DNA of 64,000 nucleotides from Tenebrio molitor (Eukaryota; Arthropoda; Insecta; Coleoptera; Tenebrionidae). The notes below the pieces were generated by a model. That model made no database searches. It saw only the letters and a list, made by a program, of their open reading frames with translations, and was not told the DNA's origin. Positions 1 through 11,179 of this stretch are shown here, piece by piece. Each line of letters begins with the position of its first letter. The stretch's first letter is position 1. The stretch lies in contig NC_091055.1 of the NCBI RefSeq assembly GCF_963966145.1, positions 6,262,001 to 6,326,000 of the forward strand, in the 5' to 3' direction. The translations under genes were made by a program, and so were the position numbers.

Positions 1-3000
1 CATAATTCTTGAAACTATCAAATTTGCACAAAAAATGTAAGCTACAATATATTTCTCTTTTGTTACAGTAGGTCCGTTACTTTGAAGTTGAGGGGAATCG
101 TCGCAAATTGCGACAGAAGTAGAAGCCACAAAGGTCAGACGCTTTATTTTAATGTTATTATTGGTTTACTGAAACAAATATTCGTGAAAAGTTTTCACCT
201 ATACGATGTTTGTGGGTGAAATCCATCCTAATGCATGTCTTATATTTCGAAAAAGTTAAGGAACCACAGCTTCCTTTAAACGAATAATTTAATAGATTTA
301 TCAACAGATTTAATTTCGCGTATGACGTATCAGATGCGAGCGAATAAGGCTCCGTTGCCATTTGAACTGGCAATAGCTCTCAATATTAACTTGTACCTGA
401 AGTTTGCTTGGAAAAATTGAACGCGATTTAGTAGTGTTACAAAATCTAGGAAAACAGATTATGGCTCCTTGTAACTGGAGTTGTAATGACATATATTACT
501 TTTTGGTCAGTAATAAATAATTTGATCGACTAAAGTTGTCGATAGGAAGATGTTTTTTTTTTTTTTTTTATCAGGACTAGGTTTCGTCCTTTGACGGGTG
601 CGAAATGGAGGGTCGGCGCGGATCGCTTGTGGACTGGATTTAAAGGGTAATTTAATTTTCAGTCATCTTTGTTTATTTTTATGTTTTTTCCAAAATGAAT
701 TTCTCCCGAGGAATTTATTTTATTTAATATTAATTTCATAATTCTTGAAACTATCAAATTTGCACAAAAAATGTAAGCTACAATATATTTCACTTTTGTT
801 ACAGTAGGTCCGTCACTTTGAAGTTGAGGGGAATCGTCGCAAATTGCGACAGAAGTAGAAGCCACAAAGGTCAGACGCTTTATTTTATGTTATTATTGGT
901 ATACTGAAACAAATATTCGTGAAAAATTTTCACCTATACGATGTTTGTGGGTGAATTCCATCCTAATGCATGTCTTATATTTCGAAAAAGTTAGGGAACC
1001 ACAGCTTCCTTTAAACGAATAATTTAATAGATTTATCAACAGATTTAATTTCTCGTATGACGTATCAGATGCGAGCGAATAAGGCTCCGTTGCCATTTGA
1101 ACTGGCAATAGCTCTCAATATTAACTTGTACCTGAAGTTTGCTTGGAAAAATTGAACGCGATTTAGTAGTGTTACAAAATCTAGGAAAATAGATTATGGC
1201 TCCTTGTAACTGGAGTTTTAATGACATATATTACTTTTTGGTCAGTAATAAATAATTTGACCGACTAAAGTTGTCGATAGGAAGATGGTTTTTTTTTTCA
1301 TCAGGACTAGGTTTCGTCCTTTGACGGGTGCGACATGGAGGGTCGGCGCGGATCGCTTGTGGACTGGATTTAAAGGGTAATTTAATTTTCAGTCATCTTT
1401 GTTTATTTTTATGTTTTTTCCAAAATGAATTTCTCCCGAGGAATTTATTTTATTTAATATTAATTTCATAATTCTTGAAACTATCAAATTTGCACAAAAA
1501 ATGTAAGCTACAATATATTTCTCTTTTGTTACAGTAGGTCCGTTACTTTGAAGTTGAGGGGAATCGTCGCAAATTGCGACAGAAGTAGAAGCCACAAAGG
1601 TCAGACGCTTTATTTTAATGTTATTATTGGTTTACTGAAACAAACATTCGTGAAAAATTTTCACCTATACGATGTTTGTGGGTGAAATCCATCCTAATGC
1701 ATGTCTTATATTTCGAAAAAGTTAGGGGACCACAGCTTCCTTTAAACGAATAATTTAATAGATTTATCAACCGATTTAATTTCGCGTATGACGTATCAGA
1801 TGCGAGCGAATAAGACTCCGTTGCTATTTGATTGGCAATAGCTCTCAATATTAACTTGTACCAGAAGTTTGCTTGGAAAAATTGAACGCGATTTAGTAGT
1901 GTTACAAAATCTAGGAAAACAGATTATGGCACCTTGTAACTGGAGTTGTAATGACATATATTACTTTTTGGTCAGTAATAAATAATTTGATCGACTAAAG
2001 TTGTCGATAGGAAGATGTTTTTTTTTTTTTTTTTCATCAGGACTAGGTTTCGTCCTTTGACGGGTGCGACATGGAGGGTCGGCGCGGATCGCTTGTAGAC
2101 TGGATTTAAAGGGTAATTTAATTTTCAGTCATCTTTGTTTATTTTTATGTTTTTTCCAAAATGAATTTCTCCCGAGGAATTTATTTTATTTAATATTAAT
2201 TTCATAATTCTTGAAACTATCAAATTTGCACAAAAAATGTAAGCTACAATATATTTCTCTTTTGTTACAGTAGGTCCGTTACTTTGAAGTTGAGGGGAAT
2301 CGTCGCAAATTGCGACAGAAGTAGAAGCCACAAAGGTCAGACGCTTTATTTTAATGTTATTATTGGTTTACTGAAACAAATATTCGTGAAAAGTTTTCAC
2401 CTATACGATGTTTGTGGGTGAAATCCATCCTAATGCATGTCTTATATTTCGAAAAAGTTAAGGAACCACAGCTTCCTTTAAACGAATAATTTAATAGATT
2501 TATCAACAGATTTAATTTCGCGTATGACGTATCAGATGCGAGCGAATAAGGCTCCGTTGCCATTTGAACTGGCAATAGCTCTCAATATTAACTTGTACCA
2601 GAAGTTTGCTTGGAAAAATTGAACGCGATTTAGTAGTGTTACAAAATCTAGGAAAACAGATTATGGCTCCTTGTAACTGGAGTTGTAACGACATATATTA
2701 CTTTTTGGTCAGTAATAAATAATTTGATCGACTAAAGTTGTCGATAGGATGTTTTTTTTTTTTTTTTTTCATCAGGACTAGGTTTCGTCCTTTGAAGGGT
2801 GCGACATGGAGGGTCGGCGCGGATCGCTTGTGGACTGGATTTAAAGGGTAATTTAATTTTCAGTCATCTTTGTTTATTTTTATGTTTTTTCCAAAATGAA
2901 TTTCTCCCGAGGAATTTATTTTATTTAATATTAATTTCATAATTCTTGAAACTATCAAATTTGCACAAAAAATGTAAGCTACAATATATTTCTCTTTTGT

Positions 3001-5310
3001 TACAGTAGGTCCGTTACTTTGAAGTTGAGGGGAATCGTCGCAAATTGCGACAGAAGTAGAAGCCACAAAGGTCAGACGCTTTATTTTAATGTTATTATTG
3101 GTTTACTGAAACAAATATTCGTGAAAAATTTTCACCTATACGATGTTTGTGGGTGAAATCCATCCTAATGCATGTCTTATATTTCGAAAAAGTTAGGGAA
3201 CCACAGCTTCCTTTAAACGAATAATTTAATAGATTTATCAACCGATTTAATTTCGCGTATGACGTATCAGATGCGAGCGAATAAGGCTCCGTTGCTATTT
3301 GATTGGCAATAGCTCTCAATATTAACTTGTACCAGAAGTTTGCTTGGAAAAATTGAACGCGATTTAGTAGTGTTACAAAATCTAGGAAAACAGATTATGG
3401 CTCCTTGTAACTGGAGTTGTAATGACATATATTACTTTTTGGTCAGTAATAAATAATTTGATCGACTAAAGTTGTCGATAGGAAGATGTTTTTTTCTTTT
3501 TTCATCAGGACTAGGTTTCGTCCTTTGACGGGTGCGACATGGAGGGTCGGCGCGGATCGCTTGTGGACTGGATTTAAAGGGTAATTTAATTTTCAGTCGT
3601 CTTTGTTTATTTTTATGTTTTTTCCAAAATGAATTTCTCCCGAGGAATTTATTTTATTTAATATTAATTTCATAATTCTTGAAACTATCAAATATGCACA
3701 AAAAATGTAAGCTACAATATATTTCTCTTTTGTTACAGTAGGTCCGTTACTTTGAAGTTGAGGGGAATCGTCGCAAATTGCGACAGAAGTAGAAGCCACA
3801 AAGGTCAGACGCTTTATTTTAATGTTATTATTGGTTTACTGAAACAAATATTCGTGAAAAATTTTCACCTATACGATGTTTGTGGGTGAAATCCATCCTA
3901 ATGCATGTCTTATATTTCGAAAAAGTTAAGGAACCACAGCTTCCTTTAAACGAATAATTTAATAGATTTATCAACAGATTTAATTTCGCGTATGACGTAT
4001 CAGATGCGAGCGAATAAGGCTCCGTTGCCATTTGAACTGGCAATAGCTCTCAATATTAACTTGTACCAGAAGTTTGCTTGGAAAAATTGAACGCGATTTA
4101 GTAGTGTTACAAAATCTAGGAAAACAGATTATGGCTCCTTGTAACTGGAGTTGTAATGACATATATTACTTTTTGGTCAGTAATAAATAAATTGATCGAC
4201 CAAAGTTGTCGATAGGAAGATGTTTTGTTTTTTTTTTGTTTTTTTTTTCATCAAGACTAGGTTTCGTCCTTTGACGGGTGCGACATGGAGGGTCGGCGCG
4301 GAACGCTTGTGGACTGGATTTAAAGGGTAATTTAATTTTCAGTCATCTTTGTTTATTTTTATGTTTTTTCCAAAATGAATTTCTCCCGAGGAATTTATTT
4401 TATTTAATATTAATTTCATAATTCTTGAAACTATCAAATTTGCACAAAAAATGTAAGCTACAATATATTTCTCTTTTGTTACAGTAGGTCCGTTACTTTG
4501 AAGTTGAGGGGAATCGTCGCAAATTGCGACAGAAGTAGAAGCCACAAAGGTCAGGCGCTTTATTTTAATGTTATTATTGGTTTACTGAAACAAATATTCG
4601 TGAAAAATTTTCACCTATACGATGTTTGTGGGTGAAATCCATCCTAATGCATGTCTTATATTTCGAAAAAGTTAAGGAACCACAGCTTCCTTTAAACGAA
4701 TAATTTAATAGATTTATCAACAGATTTAATTTCGCGTATGACGTATCAGATGCGAGCGAATAAGGCTCCGTTGCCATTTGAACTGGCAATAGCTCTCAAT
4801 ATTAACTTGTACCAGAAGTTTGCTTGGAAAAATTGAACGCGATTTAGTAGTGTTACAAAATCTAGGAAAACAGATTATGGCTCCTTGTAACTGGAGTTGT
4901 AATGACATATATTACTTTTTGGTCAGTAATAAATAATTTGATCGACTAAAGTTGTCGATAGGAAGATGTTTTTTTTTTTTCATCAGGGCTAGGTTTCGTC
5001 CTTTGACGGGTGCGACATGGAGGGTCGGCGCGGATCGCTTGTGGACTGGATTTAAAGGGTAATTTAATTTTCAGTCATCTTTGTTTATTTTTATGTTTTT
5101 TCCAAAATGAATTTCTCCCGAGGAATTTATTTTATTTAATATTAATTTCATAATTCTTGAAACTATCAAATTTGCACAAAAAATGTAAGCTACAATATAT
5201 TTCTCTTTTGTTACAGTAGGTCCGTTACTTTGAAGTTGAGGGGACTCGTCGCAAATTGCGGCAGAAGTAGAAGCCACAAAGGTCAGACGCTTTATTTTAT
5301 TGTTATTATT
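1..5310. repeat. Satellite-like tandem array, ~735-bp unit, seven full copies plus a partial one
   Basis: The same block restarts at 1, 737, 1467, 2203, 2938, 3671, 4417 and 5149, giving unit lengths of 736, 730, 736, 735, 733, 746 and 732 bp. The last copy stops after about 162 bp near 5310, where unrelated sequence begins; the left end lies outside the window. Copies look nearly identical. Most length variation comes from an oligo-T tract (for example 551-569, 2017-2034, 4223-4248). Each unit holds four short dyads, in copy 1 at 100-114, 355-373, 525-543 and 573-590. Two sequence types occur: the copies beginning at 1467 and 2938 differ from the rest at the spot before 'GGCAATAGC'. Small open frames of 60-74 codons on the minus strand recur in every unit only because the units are homogenised. 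I see no convincing gene. Confidence 0.95.
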
Positions 5311-6130
5311 TTGTAGCAGATCTCGTGTGAAATTTTGACAAAAATACAAATTTGTTACTTAACATAGCTCAATAAAAATGCCTCATGAAACTTGTTTTAT
5401 AACAAAATAAGTAAAAAAAAAAAACAAATGTAATTTAATTACATACATTTGACAATAAATGGGCAACTCGCCTTACTTAAAGAAAGAAACAGAATAGGAA
5501 ACATTTTAATTTGTGTTCAGTTTAATTCATACTGTCAATTTCTTCTCAATACCACTCATAATTATTTCTACTCATCATCACTTCTTCCATCTGCATCGTG
5601 TTATTTCGGTTAATGACGCGGCTCGGCCTAGGGAGAGAGAATGCGTTCACTCGGACACCACCGGCACCGGGAGAACAGGAAACATCTACAATAGACCCGC
5701 CGCGAACTAGTGTCCCAGAGTCAGAATAGCCATGAATTACCTGCAGGAAGGATAGGGTCACCGCCGTCGAGCGGATCAACCCTGGGACGCTCGGTAAAAC
5801 ATATCGCTGCGCCGTCGAATGGATTAAGTGGGTCACCAATACCGATATTGTAGGTAGGAACTCCTTATCTCTCCGAATGAAACTTCTACGCCATTTTGTG
5901 ACTAACAGGCCTCGCTATCTGTGGCAAGAAGTGGAGACACCTGTTTCCTGTTTCCTCCACCTGGACCCTCCATCATCGCCCATCAAGGCCACTACCCCGA
6001 CAGGACCATTCACCTACCTCGGATACCGACCCTGCGACCTGGATCGGGAGCCCAGCGACCCCATCAATTATTGTAGCAACTAATATTCATTTATCAATGT
6101 TATTATACAATATAGTAGTATAAGTATACG
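5311..6130. other. Unrecognised block at the satellite edge, GC-richer at 5610-6080
   Basis: About 300 bp of AT-rich sequence follow the array. From about 5610 to 6080 the base composition rises well above its surroundings, then drops back at 'TTGTAGCAACTAA'. Open frames of 65-97 codons exist on both strands but none shows a domain I recognise. The abrupt composition change suggests a fragment of a mobile element such as an LTR, but I could not identify terminal repeats or a target duplication. Confidence 0.35.
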
Positions 6131-6181
6131 GCTATTTATTATATTTCCCCCTCCCACACAGCGCCACGTGCAAACCCGTGG

Positions 6182-6312
6182 TAATGAGCCTGACGTAGTA
6201 ATAAATTTAACCCACAATACATTTTCAAAAAAAGCCGGACATTTTAATTTCAGTAGCCAGCTTTTTTCGGAAATATAGTGTGGGTTGCATTTTAAATTAC
6301 GTCAGGCTCATT
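6182..6312. mobile_element. Foldback MITE-like element, ~54-bp inverted arms
   Basis: The arm starting 'TAATGAGCCTGACGTA' at 6182 is repeated in inverted orientation ending at 6312, with a few mismatches and a spacer of about 20 bp. The two arms would form a long hairpin. No protein is encoded. The target duplication is not clear. To its right, 6325-6640 is AT-rich and begins 'TATACCGGGTGATTCA', resembling the end of another dispersed repeat. Confidence 0.7.
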
Positions 6313-6819
6313 ATCAATCGTGAAATATCCTGTATATACCGGGTGATTCAGATTGGTATTCGCGCCCCTATATCTTTTTTATTTTAAGAAAAAAGTATAG
6401 CAAACCATATATATTTGTAAATGGCTTATGAAACTGCAATAGATGACGTTGTCAAATCTTCTCTACGATGTCGATGACATATGTCAAAGTTAAGACAGTC
6501 AACTTTTTTTTTAAATAGTACATTATACATTTCTTAGTCTACTTTTGTAAAGCTTTTTTTTCTACATTTGAATGTGTAAAAAAAGTTGACACTTGCAATA
6601 GGAAAAAATCGAGAAAAAAAAAATTAATTTATTCGAAAGTGTTATTTTCTAAAACCAAGTTGTTTGGAAAATGACAATTACAAATTATATTTTGATCGTA
6701 CAGTTTTAACTGACATTCATATTCAGCATAACAGACCAGACATTATTATTTTAAATAAACAACAAAAGCAAGCATATCTTTTAGATATAGCTGTTCCAAA
6801 TTCACACAATATAACACAG

Positions 6820-8190
6820 CAGTGCTGGTTTTACCACTAGGCATCATAGGCAATTGCCTAGGGGCGCCAGGAAAAAGGGACGCCCGGCCGATCGTGCTTT
6901 TAAAACAAATTATAAATTATATAAATAATTTGCTACGGAAATCGACAACAACGCGTCAGCAAGAGAAAAGTCCCAGATGGGTTGGATATCATAAAATAAA
7001 TTAGGGTAGATTTATGACCGACCATGGTCATCGTCGTCGGATTCGGCACAACTTTGAAAAGGGAATATTTTGGATCTTTTTTTTAGTGCAATATTTTCGG
7101 CTCTAGAATGTAGATACATACAGGGTCGATAAAAAGTATGGACACAGCTAAATATTTTCAGAATGGTTTAGCAGAACTCGTTGAAATTTGGCACATAGTT
7201 AGAAATGTTTAAATTCTATCATCTGAAATTTTTTTCAGTTTTCTAACATCGTTTATTTTGAAGATACAAGGTTAATTTGTTTTTTTTAATGGGATGGGGT
7301 CAAATTTAATATCTTTAAAAATAGTTTTTTTTTGGTGGATTTAGAGCCCGATTTCAAGTCAGGGTGACAAATAGGTGATGCAGCGCAAATGTGTAGCTAT
7401 CTGTGTCCTACACATTAATTACTAATATGCGTCATCTTTCTCAAACTTGCAATTTTGTGCCGTTACCATTACCATGACAATACAAGTTGCAAGTCAACTT
7501 GAAATCGGCCTCTTAGTGATGTAACACATGGATATCTTATTTTAATCTAAACATTATAAAAAATGATCGAATTAAAATATTTGACAAAATGTAAAATTTA
7601 GTTAGTCTTGGAAATGTGGTCTTTAGCTATAGTCAGTTCTTTGCCGCCTATAATGCCGTCAATAATAAGTGTAAAAATAAGGCATTTAACTGAAACAGAA
7701 AACATTTTAATAGAAAAAAAGTTTAAACGCGATAATACATAATTTTTAATGCTAAAAAGATTTTCAAAATGGCGGCGATGTGGACATGTGTTGCATTACT
7801 GTATTCACAAAAAATATTAAATTTGACTCCCCGTGCCATTAAAAAAATTAAGTTAGCCTTGCATCTTCAAAATAAATGTTAGAAAAGTGAAAAAAATCTC
7901 AGATGATAGAATTTAAACACTTATAATTGTATGCCAAATTTCAACAAGCTCTGCTCAATCGTTCTGAAGATATTTAGCTGTATCCATATTTTTCAGCGAC
8001 CCTGTATTACATTAGGTACATATTTTGTTTAGAATTTAAATTTTATATGTTTATTCTTGTTTTTCTTTAAAATGATAAAAAATAAAAAAGTTAAAGATGA
8101 TTTTTATTTATTTCCGTGATTCTCTTGTTTTGTTCTGAGGGGCGCACTAAAATGTTGCCTAGGGGCGAATTAATTCTAAAACCGGCACTG
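6820..8190. mobile_element. Non-autonomous hAT element with 8-bp target duplication
   Basis: The left terminus reads CAGTGCTGGTTTTA at 6820 and the right terminus is its imperfect inverted copy TAAAACCGGCACTG ending at 8190. Just inside both ends a second shared block, 'TGCCTAGGGGCG', occurs in inverted orientation. The element is flanked by identical 8-bp direct repeats TAACACAG at 6812-6819 and 8191-8198. Eight-bp duplications and CAGTG-type termini are typical of the hAT superfamily. There is no transposase; without the nested element at 7121-8004 it is only about 485 bp, so it depended on an autonomous relative. It sits inside the endonuclease frame of the retrotransposon remnant. Confidence 0.9.
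7121..8004. mobile_element. 884-bp MITE with long inverted ends, nested in the hAT element
   Basis: The ends read CAGGGTCG at 7121 and CGACCCTG ending at 8004, flanked on both sides by TA (7119-7120 and 8005-8006), as expected for the Tc1/mariner superfamily. Inverted similarity continues for roughly 150-180 bp inward: 'AAAAAGTATGGACACAGC' on the left has its inverted counterpart near the right end. No transposase frame is visible. A second, shorter copy of the family begins at about 12978. Confidence 0.88.
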
Positions 8191-8593
8191 TAACACAGAC
8201 ATATAATACAAAAATTAATAAATATTTAGAACTCTCCGTTGCTATGAGAAATCTTTGGTGTTTAGAAACAATTTCGATTTTACCATTTTTAATTTCAGCA
8301 ACAGGAATAGTACCGCAATCTCTTTTTAAAAATTTAAAAATTTTGGACTTAGAGAACACATTGGTGGTTGAAATTCAAAAAGGTATATTATTATACTCAT
8401 GTCATATCGTGAGGAAATTCCTTAACATTGACACAGAACATAAAACACAAAAAAGTCAAAATGTGGAGGCGAGACGCCGGTAATTATGTTGATAAGCACT
8501 GCACTATTACTTAATAGTATTATCCGTAATAGTGTATGTACTCCGGCAAAATTGCCGTGCCGCCGGGTGGAGGTGGGATACAAAAATTCATAA

Positions 8594-9232
8594 CTTTCTT
8601 TTAAACCCATTATTCATGAATTACAAAAAATTTATAACGATTCTGTATGGATTAAATTCGAAAACGATCAATTTAATTTTGTCATTGCATGTGTCTACAG
8701 GCCGCCAACAAATTCGGTCTTAAACAGCCAGAATAATGACATAATCTTACTTGACACAATTGCATCTACCTTGGAAAAGTTTCCTAATTTAATTATTGTA
8801 GGAGATTTCAATTTTCCCAACATTAACTGGTTTTCAAAAACTAGCGCGACAACTTCGAACACAGAACAGATATTTGTAGATTTTTTGTCAGAAAAAAGTT
8901 TTTCTCAATTAGTCAATGAACCCACTAGGTACCGAACTTGTCAAAATCCATCTTTATTAGATCTAATTTTAACAACGGATGAAAATCTTGTGACTTCAGT
9001 GAAAGTTTCAAGTCCCATAGGAATTTCAGATCATTCAACTATAAAATTTGATTTACAATTGCTTCTTTACCCTGATAAAAAATACAAGGAATATAATTAT
9101 ATTAAAACTGACTTTGAAAACCTTAACAATGAACTATCGCTTTTTGATTGGAATATTTTAAAATCATTGTCTACTCAGGAACAATGGGACAAACTCTTAT
9201 CAATTATTAGAACATATGTGCGTTCTAACTAG
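8594..9232 (+). pseudogene. Apurinic-type endonuclease fragment of the CR1/L2-like element
   Basis: The frame opens after a stop at 8591-8593 and has no credible start codon. It reads VIACVYRPP, then LIIVGDFNFPNINW, LLDLILTT and GISDHSTIKFDL. These match the conserved blocks of the exonuclease-endonuclease-phosphatase fold in non-LTR retrotransposons, including the GDFN asparagine and the catalytic SDH near the end. The N-terminal part with the first catalytic blocks is lost. The frame stops at 9232, where the protein continues in another frame beginning near 9216, so a small insertion or deletion lies at about 9216-9232. Confidence 0.85.
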
Positions 9233-10250
9233 ATTATTTAGTAGAAGGTTAAATTGTAATAAACCTTGGATTGACGACAGCCTCCTTAATAAAGTAAAAT
9301 ACAAAAAAAAGTTGTGGAAAAAATATAAACAAACCCTTAGCAATAGTCATTTATTAGAACATCGAAGGTTTTCTAATCAACTTAAAGCTGAGATTGGACG
9401 AGCAAAAAGCAAGTATGAACATTCATTAATTGACAAACCGAAAGCATTTTATTCATATGTTAGAAAGCGCATTGCAGGTCGAGTGTCCGTTCCGCTTGTG
9501 CGCGGGGTGACTGGGCTATTGTGCTCCAATTTTATTGAAATGGAAGACACCTTGGCGGGAAGCTTTGCATTAAGTTATAGCATACCGGCTTTAATTAGCA
9601 CAGTCCCTGTCGTGACCACGTGGAATGGTAGTAAATTGTCACATGTCGATTTTGATCCGGGGATTGTTGAAGAATATCTTCTTCAGCTCCCTGTTGATAC
9701 AGCACCTGGTCCAGATCAAACAATGTCAGCAAAACTCCTAAAAAATTGCGCTATATCGTTGTCTACACCTCTGTCTGAAATAATGACATCCTCGTTCGCG
9801 GCTGGTGTTCTGCCAAAGGAGTGGTTATTAGCAACTGTTACCCCATTATACAAATCAGGAGACAAACTTGATCCGGTAAATTATAGACCTGTGAGTCTTA
9901 CGTCCATAAGCTGCAAGGTAATGGAAAAAATCATTGTCAAGCAGCTATTGGCACACATGGAAGATAACAATCTTATCCCAGAACAACAGCATGGGTTCAT
10001 ACCTGGTAGGTCTGTGGTGACTGGTTTGCTATTTTCTACGAATACTTGGACAAAAACGATGGACAACAAGCAACCACTCGATATTATATATCTTGACTTC
10101 AGCAAGGCTTTCGATAAGGTGCCTCATGATTTATTGTTGAAAAAGCTGAAGTCCCGCGGCATTGATGGATGTTTACTTCGTTGGATCGGAGCATTCCTGG
10201 CGAATCGTACGTTTTGTGTTAGAGTGGGAAAAGTCTCAGGTCTGTGGTAA
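9216..10250 (+). pseudogene. Reverse transcriptase, N-terminal half, of the CR1/L2-like element
   Basis: After a linker with NKPWIDDSLLNKVKYKKKLW, the frame shows reverse transcriptase blocks in order: APGPDQTMSAKLLK, LYKSGDKLDPVNYRPVSLTS, the IPEQQHGFIPGRS block, and LDIIYLDFSKAFDKVPHD, which holds the first catalytic aspartate. The frame ends at a premature stop (GLW-stop) at 10250. Translation resumes in the next frame with SGVPQGSVLGP, so about one base was lost near 10235-10245. Confidence 0.9.
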
Positions 10251-10936
10251 GCGGCGTTCCGCAGGGCTCTGTTTTAGGACCGATTCTGTTTTTGCTGTAT
10301 ACATGTGATTTATTACGTAGTATTGAAAACTGTTATTCCGCATATGCGGATGATATAAAAATATTTGGTGATCCACAAAAAACAAACCTACAAGCGAAAC
10401 TAAATATTGTAACGGAGTGGAGTAAAAAATGGCAGATTCCTCTAAATACGTCAAAATGTTGTGTATTACATTGTGGCATAAACAATCCTAAATTGGTTTA
10501 TTTCATAAACGGAAGCGAATTGTTGGTTAAGAAATCTCATAACGATTTAGGAGTGATTGTTACAGATACATTAAGTTGGTCTGAACAGTGCTTAGCTGCT
10601 GCGGGTAGGGCAAGGAGGGTGTTGTATTTGCTTAAACACGTGTTTGACAATCCTTCACCAGATCTGGTATCCAAACTCTATACAACATATATCCGACCTC
10701 ACCTTGAGTTTGCTATTCCTGTATGGAGACCAAACTTGATTAAGGACAAGAACATTTTAGACAGGGTGCAACACGAAGTGACAAGATGGAATCCAGATTT
10801 AAGGAAACTGAACTATGAGCTCCGACTAGAAATACTTTCATTGCCTCCTTTATGCAGGAGACAAGACAGAGCTGACTTAATTCAAATGTTCAGAATTACA
10901 CATCAATTGTTTCCGGGCTGTACGGGTGACTTATAG
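10244..10936 (+). pseudogene. Reverse transcriptase, C-terminal half with YADD box
   Basis: This frame begins with SGVPQGSVLGPILFLLYT, continues to the catalytic AYADDIKIF box, then to the thumb region (LGVIVTD, YTTYIRPHLEFAIPVWRP). The two catalytic aspartates are intact. It ends at a stop at 10936; a third frameshift near 10920 then leads into the C-terminal tail. ADD and PQG motifs leave no doubt about the family. The half-domain alone cannot function. Confidence 0.92.
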
Positions 10937-11096
10937 TCGTGGCCACGACTATAAAACCCAAAAGGAATCTTTTAAAGGTGTGGTAAGACAGTCTTTCTTA
11001 ACAAACCGAACATTCACCTTGTGGAACGGACTCTCTCCTGAAACTGTCAATGTATCCACTGTCCACGTTTTTAAGAGGATGTTGGACAGAAATTAA
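10923..11096 (+). pseudogene. C-terminal tail of the CR1/L2-like element
   Basis: In the third frame the sequence reads TYSRGHDYKTQK, RQSFLTNRTFTLWNGLSPE and VFKRMLDRN before a TAA at 11094-11096. The pattern RGH...FF/L..R...LWN.LP...V......FK..LD is the usual ending of CR1/L2-like reverse transcriptase proteins. It overlaps the stop of the preceding frame, which locates a frameshift at about 10920-10936. A 3' UTR of about 65 bp and the TAA repeats follow. Confidence 0.8.
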
Positions 11097-11179
11097 TTTA
11101 CATCTGCGTCTTAAATTAAGATTTTTGCGTTATAGGTTTATCCTCCGCAAATATTCTTTTTTAAATAATAATAATAATA

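Larger units (their letters stand above)
6649..8483 (+). pseudogene. C-terminal remnant of a retrotransposon with R2-type restriction-like endonuclease, split by a hAT insertion
   Basis: The left part (6649-6819) reads ENDNYKLYFDRTVLTD, then RPD, then 12 residues, then LLDIAVPNSHNI. This RPD-x12-D pattern is the hallmark of the restriction-like endonuclease at the C terminus of R2/Dong/NeSL-type non-LTR retrotransposons. The right part (8199-8483) continues in frame with KINKYLELSVAMRNLW, then ISATGIVPQSL, and ends at a stop. Removing the hAT element and one copy of its 8-bp duplication rejoins both halves without a frame change, so the endonuclease tail was open when the hAT element landed. 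The reverse transcriptase and everything 5' of it are absent: this is a 5'-truncated copy. It is inactive. Identification rests on motif and order only. Confidence 0.75.

Noticed and set aside
571..590. Hammerhead-ribozyme core on the minus strand of each satellite unit (CTGATGA and GAAA occur together)
   Set aside because: The two core pieces are in the wrong order with no stem between the cleavage-site-like GTC and CTGATGA; the GAAA sits in the loop of the AGGAC/GTCCT hairpin. It cannot form a hammerhead fold as it stands.
1..5310. Recurrent 60-92-codon minus-strand frames in every satellite unit as a repeated gene family
   Set aside because: They overlap each other, have no domain, and recur only because the units are almost identical; unit-length changes in the T tract break no shared protein logic.
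5711..6160. Solo LTR (TGTCCC...CACACA)
   Set aside because: The ends are only loosely LTR-like, and I found neither a second LTR, a primer-binding site nor a target duplication.
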